38,816 nt of DNA, taken from the NCBI GenBank assembly GCA_009909035.1, contig JAAAOB010000148.1, positions 1 to 38,816 on the forward strand, read 5' to 3'. The stretch's first letter is position 1; each line of letters begins with the position of its first letter. The stretch comes from Bacteroidota bacterium (GTDB lineage: Bacteria > Bacteroidota > Rhodothermia > Balneolales > Balneolaceae). A model generated the notes under the pieces. The model worked only from the letters and a program-made list of their open reading frames with translations. It had not been told where the DNA came from and made no database searches. The translations under genes and the position numbers were made by a program. Of this stretch, positions 17,318 through 26,188 are shown one piece after another.

Positions 17318-18307
17318 TCAATAAATCAAAGATTCAGCCTGCTTGGATATTTGAACGGTTATCTGCTGTTCTGTAAACTCGTAAAGCGATTGATTTAGTT
17401 CTTTTCCTTTCCAGAACAGTTTTGCTTTCCCGGTGTCGGGAAACCAGGCTGCACTGTATAACGTACCGAAGGATTTTTTAACATCAAACTGGTGCAGCGG
17501 CGGCTGTAAAAATTTTCTAAAGATCGTTTCAAGATCCATTGTTTCATCACTAAGATACTCTTCGGCAGCTTTTTGCCGTTCAATAGTCTGCGTTTGGCGG
17601 GCATATTCGGGCCACACAATATCTTCCTGGTGGTTGGTACAGGCCTTTTTTGTGATCAGTGCAGGATTTCGGTCGGGTCCCAGAAAGAGGGTTGCGTATT
17701 CGCCGTGCCGGTCCATCAGCATGACGTTGTAAGCCATATGAACCGGGAGTCGATCCAAGGTTTTTACTGCTTCCTCTACATTACTACAGGTTTCAAGCAA
17801 GTAGCGAATGACCAATGGAATACCAAACCCCTGTCCCACAGCATTGCGTCCGCCAAAGTTGAGCGATGCGCAGAGTCCGCTGCCGTTCATTCCATCCAGC
17901 AGACCCCAGTTGCAATCGCTGACACCCATCACCGGCTGCAGCCAGTGGCTTTTCAGCATCACGCCTTCAAACCATTTGGGATTGTAGTCGTAATTCCGAA
18001 TCAGGGCTGGCCTGTTTCGGGTCCATGCCACCTGCGTACAGCCGCTCATGAACGCGGGTGGGTTCCACATGGAAAGATAGCGGGAAGCCACATCTCCACC
18101 GCCGGCAAGCTCACATATGTGCTCGTAGAGAGGCGCCAGTTCCGGCATGTGCTCTTCCAGGGCTTCACTGCAGCTCAGGTATCCCGGCCTTGCGGTAAAT
18201 CCCTCCTGCAGATACCAGGCGCGGTAATGGGGCCATGTTCTGTTAAAAACCTTTGCCCATTTTTCGCCAGGCTGATCTTCATCAATACATTTGATTTTGA
18301 TTATCAT
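17318..18307 (-). CDS. C45-type N-terminal nucleophile amidohydrolase/acyltransferase
   Basis: A 329-residue member of the peptidase C45 family (acyl-CoA:6-aminopenicillanate acyltransferase type). Such proteins cut themselves at a Gly-Cys bond to expose the nucleophile; here that is G89-C90 in MSGCTQVAW, with NRPALIRNYDYNP right after, the usual RN(Y/F)D block. A conserved-looking GSGLCASLNFGG follows. No signal peptide, so it acts in the cytoplasm, unlike secreted bile-salt or penicillin-acylase relatives. It is the last gene of a same-strand series with ATP-grasp, decarboxylase, nitrilase and aminotransferase genes. Likely substrate is an amide made by the ATP-grasp enzyme (inference). Hydrolysis versus acyl transfer cannot be told. 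Confidence 0.75.
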   Translation of the reverse strand: MIIKIKCIDEDQPGEKWAKVFNRTWPHYRAWYLQEGFTARPGYLSCSEALEEHMPELAPLYEHICELAGGGDVASRYLSMWNPPAFMSGCTQVAWTRNRPALIRNYDYNPKWFEGVMLKSHWLQPVMGVSDCNWGLLDGMNGSGLCASLNFGGRNAVGQGFGIPLVIRYLLETCSNVEEAVKTLDRLPVHMAYNVMLMDRHGEYATLFLGPDRNPALITKKACTNHQEDIVWPEYARQTQTIERQKAAEEYLSDETMDLETIFRKFLQPPLHQFDVKKSFGTLYSAAWFPDTGKAKLFWKGKELNQSLYEFTEQQITVQISKQAESLIY

Positions 18308-18388
18308 GGGTTACTGCTTATAAAGTTGAGCACTGGTTGAAAATGAGCGTGAGTGAACATTGGTATGAATTCGAAACTTTTGAGGAGT

Positions 18389-18590
18389 TAAACCTCCCCT
18401 CTGGAGAGGGGAAAGTGCAGCACCGATACGACGAAGTCGTAATCGGGGCAAGCAAGGAGTGTGTTCCGTAACTTTGATCGTGAACCTCAGCCGCATTAGG
18501 TGCCTTGCCTTCATGAACACACCCCTGACCTTCAAAACACGTGCTGCGCAATGTTTTGAAGGTCTGTCCCCTGTCGAGAGGGGATTTATA
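18389..18590. repeat. Hairpin-ended intergenic repeat R4, C45/ATP-grasp copy
   Basis: Both ends are short palindromes (CCCCTCTGGAGAGGGG and CCCCTGTCGAGAGGGG), and nested inside is a second inverted pair (AGGAGTGTGTTC and GAACACACCCCT), so the whole 200 bp can fold into a long arm. It occupies the gap between two same-strand genes of the decarboxylase set. Short open frames through it are spurious. Confidence 0.75.
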
Positions 18591-18688
18591 TGTTGCCTTT
18601 TTCAATATTTCACCACGCATAAACACGGCTTTAAAACGTTGATTCAGTTCTATATGGTGAACAGTATCTATTACATATAGCAGATTCA

Positions 18689-20176
18689 TTACATCATCTT
18701 AAACCCGGCAATTTCTGTAATTTTCTCCTTTTCAGCTTCTGTACTTTGCGGTTCCGTGGTTTTGTATTGATCCTGAATGGCTGTGATCCACTCTTTGGCC
18801 CGTTTGGTGAGTTTAAAATCGTCCGTCATCAAACGGCCTCTCATCACCAGGATCCCCACATCAGCTCCTTCGTAGAGATAATCTCCTTCTCCGGTAATTC
18901 GCAGAAAAAACGCTTCATTTTCTTTTTCAACAGCCCGGCGGTGGGTATCCATCCGGTCATATTCAATGGTGCCGTCCTTCTGTTTTTTCCAGATGCCGGA
19001 AGGCGGCGCTTCCGTGATGTACTCCACCGTATCTTCAGTGTGTTTGATCACGAGCTGACTCCAGTTATCGATGTTTTCGGGCCTCGCCCAACGGTCGTTG
19101 ATCGATTTTACGCTTAGCTCGTACGATGTGTCCATCCATTCCAGCAGGTGAAAGAGGAAGAGCGGCGCATCCGCCAGGGCAAACACGGCGTGATTGGTAA
19201 TGGAGCTCGCCCCGGTGATCCGTGGGTTCAGCTCTCCAAGGTAGACCTGGCCATTGTCCTGGTCAATCAGAAAGTCGAGTTCAAAGTATCCTTTGTAGCC
19301 CTCCTCACGAAGCTGATCGCCAAACAGCCGCGTATACTTTCTGGCCTTCTGACGTATCGAACGGGTAAAAACGTCCGCGTGAATTTCGTTGCCGCACCAG
19401 CCGCCTTTGTAGGGAGTCAGTTCCGGAAATCCCACCAGTTCTGTCATCAATGGCGCTACGATGGTTCCGTGCCGCGTCACACAAGCCTCAATGGCGGCAC
19501 CCCGGCAGTTGATCCGCTTCATGATCTTTACCTCTTTTTCTCTGATGATTTCTTCTTCATGCTTCTTGAAGTCTGCTTCACTGGAGATAAAAAAGGTGGT
19601 GTGTCCGGAATCACCAAAGGGAGTCTGAATAACGAGATCATTCCCCAATTTTTTAGAAACATCCCGCAAATGATCATATCCCTTTACATCTGAAAGTACA
19701 TAGGGAACACAGGCAACGCCGGATTTTTCCGCAATCCGGTTGGTGTTTACCTTGTTATCCATGAATGTACGCATCTTGGCCGGCGGAAAGCAGACCTCCA
19801 GGCCGTTCTTTTTGGCCAGTTTTTCCGTTTTTTCATCGAACATCAAAAACATCGCCTTTCCGGCCTTCCCGCCTTTCTTCCGGCTCTTGAGGTAATCCAC
19901 AACCTCCTTGTGCTCAAGAAGATAGTTATTGATATCCTCAATACTTTCGAATTCATCATGGGGTACTTCTTCTTCCGGAGAGAAGACGTTGGGATGCTGC
20001 CCGTCGAAGCACTCGATGTAGCAGATGAATTTGAAACTCTTGATCCACTCATCCGCCCCGAGCAAATTAAAATTTGTGGCACTGATAAAATAAACGGGAA
20101 CCTCATTCCGGTGGAAAAATCGGCGAATATCGGATATTCCTCTAAGTGGTTTTACTTCTTTTTTTGAGTCAGCCAT
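18689..20176 (-). CDS. ATP-grasp ligase (biotin carboxylase-like)
   Basis: A 495-residue ATP-grasp enzyme that should join a carboxylate, via an acyl phosphate, to an amine or other nucleophile. A lysine in DNKVNTNRIAE (K142), a FELDF strand (298-302) and the metal-binding GELNPRITG (314-322) mark the fold. I place the start at 20176 (MADSKKEV); the open frame runs 61 codons further upstream, but that part is encoded by a hairpin repeat and reads as typical repeat translation (PPQSPFLRGDF). The decarboxylase precedes it and the C45 hydrolase follows, all on one strand. A ligase next to a basic-amino-acid decarboxylase suggests amide formation with a diamine or agmatine; substrate unknown. No biotin-dependent partner is present. 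Confidence 0.72.
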   Translation of the reverse strand: MADSKKEVKPLRGISDIRRFFHRNEVPVYFISATNFNLLGADEWIKSFKFICYIECFDGQHPNVFSPEEEVPHDEFESIEDINNYLLEHKEVVDYLKSRKKGGKAGKAMFLMFDEKTEKLAKKNGLEVCFPPAKMRTFMDNKVNTNRIAEKSGVACVPYVLSDVKGYDHLRDVSKKLGNDLVIQTPFGDSGHTTFFISSEADFKKHEEEIIREKEVKIMKRINCRGAAIEACVTRHGTIVAPLMTELVGFPELTPYKGGWCGNEIHADVFTRSIRQKARKYTRLFGDQLREEGYKGYFELDFLIDQDNGQVYLGELNPRITGASSITNHAVFALADAPLFLFHLLEWMDTSYELSVKSINDRWARPENIDNWSQLVIKHTEDTVEYITEAPPSGIWKKQKDGTIEYDRMDTHRRAVEKENEAFFLRITGEGDYLYEGADVGILVMRGRLMTDDFKLTKRAKEWITAIQDQYKTTEPQSTEAEKEKITEIAGFKMM

Positions 20177-20268
20177 GGTGACGTTTTTTTGTTGGGTTGA
20201 GAGTTTTATTGGCTTTTCTTTGGCAGTTATAGAGCTTGGTCTATCAATTATTAAAAATTGGAGTTGAA

Positions 20269-20390
20269 AGTCCCCCCTTAGAAAAGGGGATTGAGGGGGA
20301 TGTAAAGTTAAGACCTCGATCCTTAATAGAATCCATTTCCTTATAAGATCCTGTAACACCCCTTTGAATCTCCCCTTTTTAGGGGAGACT
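20269..20390. repeat. Hairpin-ended intergenic repeat, decarboxylase/ATP-grasp copy
   Basis: Left end CCCCCCTTAGAAAAGGGG plus GAGGGGGATGT and right end ACACCCCTTTGAATCTCCCC plus a TTTTTAGGGGAGA tail form hairpins, and the left and right ends are also complementary to each other. The sequence differs from the CTCGAGAGGGG members at 10811, 18389 and 23275 but has the same architecture. Confidence 0.65.
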
Positions 20391-20410
20391 CTACTTAAAA
20401 AATTTCATAT

Positions 20411-23143
20411 CTAACCACCCGGCATTCGTTCGGCCCGAGCCGGGATCTTTTCCTGGCTTTTCAGCACCTCTTCGGTAAACACTTTGAGCCCCAGTTCAGG
20501 CCGGTAGCCGTGAATCTCTTTAACATCCAGTGCAAGAAGAAACTGTATGATCTCTTCACTGATTACCTGCCCGGGTACCAGCACGGGAAATCCGGGAGGA
20601 TAAGGAATCACAAATGTGGTGGATACCAGCTCTCGTCCACCGTCTATGATATCTAAACAATCTTCGAGAGCAATATATTCACAGTTATCTGAGGTATACG
20701 CAAGAAAATAGGCCTGCCGGATATCACCCCCGGGCACGCCCGCAACGGCCTGGAATGAAGAGTGAAACCGGCTAAAATCGGGCAGCGGCGGCACATCCTC
20801 CATCAACGATTTTATTCGATTCTGAAGAATTTCAGACTCCTTTTTGTTCATGGAGGGATGTTCCTCATCCAGTTTAGCCGCAATTTGTAACAGGGTATTG
20901 ACCAGGTAGGCCACGCTTCCGCGAGTGGTTCCAATGCTGGTCATGAAGAGAATGGAGTTCCGAGATGTTTTATTAATCTGGATGTTGTACTGATCCATCA
21001 GGAATTCATTCTTGAAGGTGTCGCCGTCAATGCCCGACAGGCCGACCGCCAGCGTAATTTTGGTTGGGTCCAGCACAAATTCATCATGTTCCCATGCATC
21101 CTCCATCCGGTTCCACCCGTGGTCGTCCGTATAATATTCATCCAGGCCGGACGTCCTGAATTCATCTGGTATAAAATCCCGTACGGTCAGCACCCGGAAA
21201 TATTTATGAAGCTGAGGATGATCGTGTATTTTGGCCCGGATCGACATCGCCAGCTCGATACTTTTTTCCACCAGCTCGTAGCCTTCAAACTGAACCTGTC
21301 GCCGCCCGGCATCCATGGATGCCAGGATCTGGTAGTTGGGAGATGTGGAGGTATGGGTCATGTAGGCCTCCTGGAAACTGTCGGACACCAGCCGCCGGTA
21401 TTCTTCGTCCCAGATATGGATCATCGATCCCTGGCGGAAACTCGACAGTGTTTTGTGCGTGCTTTGTGTGGAATAGACCCGAATCTTCACCTTGTCGGGA
21501 TCTGGCATGGACGGTATGTCTCCATCACCGAGAGACTCGACATGGTTTTTGTACTTTTCACGGTATCCCTCCGTGCGGTACTTATTGAACAGCTTATTGG
21601 CTACAAACATCCCCGTACGCTGTTTGTAGGTGTAGGTAAATCCGGCAAAAGCGAACCAGGCCTCATCCCACAAAAAGATCATATCCGGCTTGATGGCAAG
21701 AATCTCTTCCATCACTTTTTCGACATTATATACCAAGCCATCAAATGTGCAGTTGGTCAGCAGCAGCATCTTCACTTTATCCAGTCTGCCGGCTTTCTTT
21801 AGTTCCAGCAGCGTGTGTTTGATCTCCTCCAGCGGGACCGCGCCATACATGCTATATTTTTCAATCGGATAAGAGTCGAGGTAGACCGGAAGAGCCCCGG
21901 CCAGTACAAGTCCGTAGTGGTGCGATTTATGGCAGTCGCGGTCGATCAGGACCAGGTCGCCCGGTTCAACCAGGGCTTGCTGTACAATTTTATTAGATGT
22001 GGACGTACCGTTGGTGACAAAAAAGGTGCGCTTGGATCCGTAGGCGTTTGAGGCCATTTCCTGGGCTGTTTTCAGCGAGCCGGTTGGCTGCAGGAGTGAA
22101 TCGAGTCCGCCGGTGGTGGATGAGGTTTCAGCCAGGCAAAGATTACGCCCGTAAAATTGGCCAAAATCCCGGATCCATCGCGATTTAAAAACCGAATTCC
22201 CGCGGGAGATCGGCATGGCATGAAAAACCCCCACCGGTTTTTGGCTGTACTCTTTCAGGGCCGAGTAAAATGGTGTTTTATAGCGTTCCCGTATTCCCCT
22301 TAGAATGGCCAGGTGAAGCTCCTGTATGTCATCTTTTCGATAAAAGATTCTCCGGAAATTTTTCACGGTTGAATCCTTGAGCTGAAGCAGCGAGGTATCC
22401 GTTACGTAATAAATATCCAGCTCAGGGCGGAACTGCTTGATGATTTTTCCTAATATCGGGCCCAGGTCCTCCTCGGATACATCCGAAAAATCGAGATCGT
22501 GAATATAGCCTAAAAACGGCTTTAAAAGATATTCAATATTTTTCGATGCGTATGGCGGGGCGTAGCGAATTACAACCGCCTGGATATTGTAATTGAGAAG
22601 CAGAGCAATGAGTGCATCCTGGAACGAATGCTGTACGATAATATCATATAAAAGATGTTCATCCTCTTCGCGAAATTCAGCGATTTTCGACCTCATCGCT
22701 TCCTCTTCCTGGCGGGGCAGATTATCCACAAAAAGAACTTCAAAGTGGTTCTTAGTACCGCTCCGGCTGTTGTGATCAGAGTTGTCGTTGCCGGAATTCT
22801 CTTCATCGGAATCATCCGCAATCAGCCCGGGGTTACTTCGATAGGATTCGCTCACCAATTGACGTACAAGTTCATTTACCCGGTTGGAGGCCGTATAAAA
22901 TTCCTCGTTGTTAACAATCTCCTGTAATTTTTTTATTCTGCGTTTACCCGGAAAGGAGTAATACTGTTCAACAATGGCGAGATGATCAAGAAGCTCTGAT
23001 ATGCTCTTAAGGCTCCCTGAGTCAACCCCTCTCCTGTCGTCTTTCTGGTGCAAATGCAACTGAGACCGAAGCCGGTTCCATAAATCGATACGTAATTGGG
23101 CAACATTAAAGTGGGGAGTGCTGCTCTTTTTGCTGGCTGTCAT
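20411..23143 (-). CDS. Large Orn/Lys/Arg-type PLP decarboxylase
   Basis: A 910-residue fold-type I decarboxylase. The PLP lysine is K564 in STQSTHKTLSSFRQGS, as in the inducible lysine/arginine/ornithine decarboxylases. Upstream are NGTSTSNKIV (378-387), a DRDCHKS loop (401-407) and an LWDEAW strand (491-496). Residues about 133-250 resemble the receiver-like wing domain of this family. The enzyme is longer than the usual 710-750 residues, with about 130 extra N-terminal residues including a low-complexity Asp/Asn/Ser stretch (110-130). It should release CO2 from arginine, lysine, ornithine or a relative to give agmatine, cadaverine or putrescine; which one is not readable. It sits mid-cluster between the nitrilase and ATP-grasp genes, with repeat-filled gaps on both sides. 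Confidence 0.82.
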   Translation of the reverse strand: MTASKKSSTPHFNVAQLRIDLWNRLRSQLHLHQKDDRRGVDSGSLKSISELLDHLAIVEQYYSFPGKRRIKKLQEIVNNEEFYTASNRVNELVRQLVSESYRSNPGLIADDSDEENSGNDNSDHNSRSGTKNHFEVLFVDNLPRQEEEAMRSKIAEFREEDEHLLYDIIVQHSFQDALIALLLNYNIQAVVIRYAPPYASKNIEYLLKPFLGYIHDLDFSDVSEEDLGPILGKIIKQFRPELDIYYVTDTSLLQLKDSTVKNFRRIFYRKDDIQELHLAILRGIRERYKTPFYSALKEYSQKPVGVFHAMPISRGNSVFKSRWIRDFGQFYGRNLCLAETSSTTGGLDSLLQPTGSLKTAQEMASNAYGSKRTFFVTNGTSTSNKIVQQALVEPGDLVLIDRDCHKSHHYGLVLAGALPVYLDSYPIEKYSMYGAVPLEEIKHTLLELKKAGRLDKVKMLLLTNCTFDGLVYNVEKVMEEILAIKPDMIFLWDEAWFAFAGFTYTYKQRTGMFVANKLFNKYRTEGYREKYKNHVESLGDGDIPSMPDPDKVKIRVYSTQSTHKTLSSFRQGSMIHIWDEEYRRLVSDSFQEAYMTHTSTSPNYQILASMDAGRRQVQFEGYELVEKSIELAMSIRAKIHDHPQLHKYFRVLTVRDFIPDEFRTSGLDEYYTDDHGWNRMEDAWEHDEFVLDPTKITLAVGLSGIDGDTFKNEFLMDQYNIQINKTSRNSILFMTSIGTTRGSVAYLVNTLLQIAAKLDEEHPSMNKKESEILQNRIKSLMEDVPPLPDFSRFHSSFQAVAGVPGGDIRQAYFLAYTSDNCEYIALEDCLDIIDGGRELVSTTFVIPYPPGFPVLVPGQVISEEIIQFLLALDVKEIHGYRPELGLKVFTEEVLKSQEKIPARAERMPGG

Positions 23144-23274
23144 TGGCTTCGGTTTGGTTAATAGAGGAACGTGTTATATCAATAAGTGCACTGTTTTTAG
23201 TCTGGGTTATTGGCCTTTTTTGTAAATGGTGGCTTCTATAGCGTTATTGGTTTCGTGGTTTTTAGGTAATTGAT

Positions 23275-23490
23275 ATCCCCCTCTCGAGAGGGGAAAAGCG
23301 TAAACGAAACGGCAAAGCCGGGTGAGTTTAGCGAGGGGTGTGTTAGATGAGGCCGGAGGCCTATCAATAGCTGCAAACCCAGATCAACGCCTGAGACACA
23401 CCCCTGGCCTGCTGAACACAAGCTTCGCATGTTTCCGCATGCCCGTCCCCTCTTCCCAAAGGGATCCCTTCGGGGCGAGAGGGGGTGTCA
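23275..23490. repeat. Hairpin-ended intergenic repeat R4, nitrilase/decarboxylase copy
   Basis: Begins CCCCTCTCGAGAGGGGAAAA and ends with GGGATCCCTTCGGGGCGAGA followed by GGGGGTG. Inside, AGGGGTGTGT pairs with ACACACCCCT and GAGGCCGGAGGCC forms a smaller hairpin. Same family as 18389-18590 (shared ACACACCCCTG(A/G)CCT). Open frames through it are not genes. Confidence 0.75.
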
Positions 23491-23527
23491 TTCTCTTCAA
23501 TAAATCTCAAAGTAAAGCATCAACACC

Positions 23528-24469
23528 TCACATATCGTCGCTCAAATTCCGTTTATATTCTGTCCCGGGTTCGTGAGATTCCAGGTTTTTTTCATGCATT
23601 TTCAGTTTTGCTAACTCATCCACTCGCTTCGGTTTAATGAGCGGACCGAGTGATTCGAGGTAGGAGCGATCAGCCCCTTCCTTGTAGATGTTGAAATCTC
23701 CCATATGATCACGGAAGCTTTTCAGCGGCTGCCCCAATCGCAACAGGCCCAGCTCACGGCTTCGCTTTACTTTTTCCATGTTGACTTCAATTGGAATCAG
23801 CTCTTCTGTTGAGTCAGCCTGGTAGAGGATTCTGCCATCCGGCCCGCAGATGATGGAGCGTCCGCTTCCCCCTGATTCTAATCCATTGATATCAAAAAAG
23901 TAACACTGGTTGGTAGCGGCTGATGCGCGGGCAATCGAGAGCTCAATTTCGCGGTCTATCGTGCCTGTCAGGGTGGGATGGAGAATCACTTCTGCCCCCA
24001 TCACACTAAGGGTGCGGATAGTTTCCGGAAACCACATATCGTAGCAGATGGACACTCCAAATTTCCCCACTTCGGGAACTTCAAATACACAAAAGTCGCT
24101 GCCGGGCGTCACGCCAACTTCATACGGGTAGAACGGGAACATTTTACTGTACCGGGTGACGACCTCACCTTCAGGATTGTAAACGGTAGCCGTGTTGTAT
24201 ACATCCTCTCCTCTTTTTTCAAAGATGGATCCCGGAAGAAGCCAGATGCCATGTTTTTTGGCCATTCGCTTCATTTCGAGTTCAAAGGGGCCGTCAATTT
24301 CCTGTGCGGTATGTATGAGCGGACCGTATGCACACAGTTCACTAAATACCACCATCTCCACCCAGGGATAAAGATTCATCAAAATATCCAGTTTCACCTT
24401 CATCATCTCCACGTTCGACTGGGTGGCGAATACCTTCATCTGAACTCCTGCTATTGCAAAGGGCTTCAT
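23528..24469 (-). CDS. Carbon-nitrogen hydrolase (nitrilase superfamily)
   Basis: A 313-residue cytoplasmic nitrilase-fold amidase. The catalytic triad is E44 (VFSELCAYG), K109 (RYSKMFPF) and C142 (SICYDMWFPE). Superfamily members hydrolyse amides, carbamoylamines or nitriles; N-carbamoylputrescine amidase is one. The gene overlaps the aminotransferase stop by 4 nt (ATGA), so the two are translated together. In this set it could free an amide nitrogen from a polyamine intermediate or repair a deaminated product. About 50 C-terminal residues beyond the core are charged. Substrate not readable. Confidence 0.82.
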   Translation of the reverse strand: MKPFAIAGVQMKVFATQSNVEMMKVKLDILMNLYPWVEMVVFSELCAYGPLIHTAQEIDGPFELEMKRMAKKHGIWLLPGSIFEKRGEDVYNTATVYNPEGEVVTRYSKMFPFYPYEVGVTPGSDFCVFEVPEVGKFGVSICYDMWFPETIRTLSVMGAEVILHPTLTGTIDREIELSIARASAATNQCYFFDINGLESGGSGRSIICGPDGRILYQADSTEELIPIEVNMEKVKRSRELGLLRLGQPLKSFRDHMGDFNIYKEGADRSYLESLGPLIKPKRVDELAKLKMHEKNLESHEPGTEYKRNLSDDM

Positions 24470-25788
24470 GAGTTCACCCCGCAGGTTTTTTTGGTTTCTT
24501 CTTCTAAAATGGTCAGGCCCCGGTCAAGCAGCTCTTCGCTAATCACCAGGGGAGACAGAATACGAAGCACATTTTTGTGTGTTCCAGCACTTAACAGAAC
24601 CAGTCCGCGCTTTGCACAGGCTTTAACTATTTTTCCTGTCAGTTCACCGTCTGGTTGACGAGGGTCTCCGTTTTTTACAAATTCTACGGCAAGAAACGCC
24701 CCCAGACCTCTGACATCACCAATTTGAGGACAGTTTTCCTGTAGCTTTTTAAGCCGGTTCCGGGTGTACAGGCCTACTTCAATACCCTTCCGATTCAGGT
24801 CGATCTCTTTCATGTAGGCAATGGTAGCCAGAGCAGCAGCACAACAAACCGGGTTCCCAATGTAGGTTCCGCCAATGGTTCCGGGCGCAGCGGAATCCAT
24901 GATGTCAGCCTTGCCTAAGATGGCGGCAATCGGCATCCCCGATCCCAATGATTTTGCATAGGTAGAGATATCGGGCGTGACCCCATAATTCTGCCAGCTT
25001 GCCCAGTTTCCGGTTCGGCCAAATCCGCTCTGAACTTCATCAAAGATCAGCATGATCCCGTGGTCATCACAAAATTTCCGTAGGCCCTTCAGATACTTTT
25101 CAGGCGCCGGGTTGATGCCGCCTTCGCCCTGTATGGGCTCGATGATGATGGCGGCCACATTTTCCGGATCCACCATATTTCGCATACTTTCGTTCAGGCG
25201 CTTCAACTCCCATTTCACAAACTGATCCAGATCTCCTCTTCGGTTGTACCGGTAGTAGTTTGGAAAGGGCAGCCGGTACACTTCCGGGGCAAACGGGCCG
25301 CAGTTTATCTTGTAATCGATCTTGCTGGTCAGGGTCATGGCCATCATCGTCCGGCCGTGGAATGCACCGGTATAGCACACAACCGCCTGCCGCCTGGTGG
25401 CCTGCCGGGCAATTTTAATGGCATTTTCCACTGCTTCGGCCCCTGTACTCACAAGCATCGCCTTGGTCTTTTTTCCGTGGGGGAGAATTTCAGCAAGTTG
25501 TTCACAAAGCTCGATGTAGGGTTCGTACGTCACCACATTGAAACTGGTGTGGATATACATAGCGGCCTGGTCCTGGATCGCTTTCACCACCGTTGCCGGG
25601 CAGTGCCCCGCGTTTATCACGCCAATGCCGCCGGCAAAATCGATCCACTCTTTGCCATCGGCATCTGTAATTGTGGCACCTTTTGCGGATTTTACCGTGG
25701 CAGTGTTAAAAACTCCAACCCCGTTTGCTACAACGGATTTTCTGCGATCGAGAAGTTTTTCAGAATTGGTTTTAAAAAAATTCATCAT
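24466..25788 (-). CDS. Class III omega-aminotransferase, GABA/diamine type
   Basis: A 440-residue PLP enzyme of the 4-aminobutyrate/ornithine aminotransferase class. PLP contacts are STGAEAVENAIK (cofactor phosphate loop), the aspartate in LIFDEVQSGFGRTG (D250) and the Schiff-base lysine K279 in TYAKSLGSGMPI. It moves an omega-amino group to a 2-oxo acid, giving an aldehyde. First gene of the cluster; the nitrilase start overlaps its stop by 4 nt. A succinate-semialdehyde-type dehydrogenase lies 8 kb downstream on the same strand. Two adjacent ATGs are possible starts. Substrate could be GABA, a diamine or an acylated polyamine. Confidence 0.82.
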   Translation of the reverse strand: MMNFFKTNSEKLLDRRKSVVANGVGVFNTATVKSAKGATITDADGKEWIDFAGGIGVINAGHCPATVVKAIQDQAAMYIHTSFNVVTYEPYIELCEQLAEILPHGKKTKAMLVSTGAEAVENAIKIARQATRRQAVVCYTGAFHGRTMMAMTLTSKIDYKINCGPFAPEVYRLPFPNYYRYNRRGDLDQFVKWELKRLNESMRNMVDPENVAAIIIEPIQGEGGINPAPEKYLKGLRKFCDDHGIMLIFDEVQSGFGRTGNWASWQNYGVTPDISTYAKSLGSGMPIAAILGKADIMDSAAPGTIGGTYIGNPVCCAAALATIAYMKEIDLNRKGIEVGLYTRNRLKKLQENCPQIGDVRGLGAFLAVEFVKNGDPRQPDGELTGKIVKACAKRGLVLLSAGTHKNVLRILSPLVISEELLDRGLTILEEETKKTCGVNS

Positions 25789-26188
25789 AAATCTTTAATA
25801 ATAAATAATTTAGCCCCTTGTCTTTATGAATCTTACATATTTTTGGGCATAAATGTAAATAATAAACTAAGTAAAGCGATAATCTACGTCGAAATTCAAT
25901 GGTTATTGTAAACATTGGAAAATTTTTTCTGGGACCAGAACAACGCTTTTGTATTGAGTTCAGTTGTCAACAAAAGGCACATTGCCTGAAGGAGCATCTG
26001 CCTACATACCCGTTCCATAAAAAGGAATTGGTAGATCTCAATTTGGGAATAGATCCCGGGTTATGGAGAAAGGGATAAAAGGAGTGACAAATCAGAAAAT
26101 AGAGTACGCTTCGTTTAATACATTGTGCAGTATATGGTAAAAGCACACCAATGCTTTGGAATTAAAACAGAAACACAATCAAGCATCC
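25789..26188. other. Divergent intergenic gap
   Basis: Four hundred bases between the divergent aminotransferase and DUF3347 lipoprotein genes, so it should carry the promoters of both, including that of the five-gene set. I find no TAnnTTTG match in either proper orientation and no strong palindrome. Confidence 0.4.

Noticed and set aside
18318..18689. Open frame of 123 codons between C45 and ATP-grasp genes
   Set aside because: Lies over the hairpin-ended repeat; translation is repeat-derived.
23322..23576. Open frame of 84 codons
   Set aside because: Lies over the repeat at 23275-23490.
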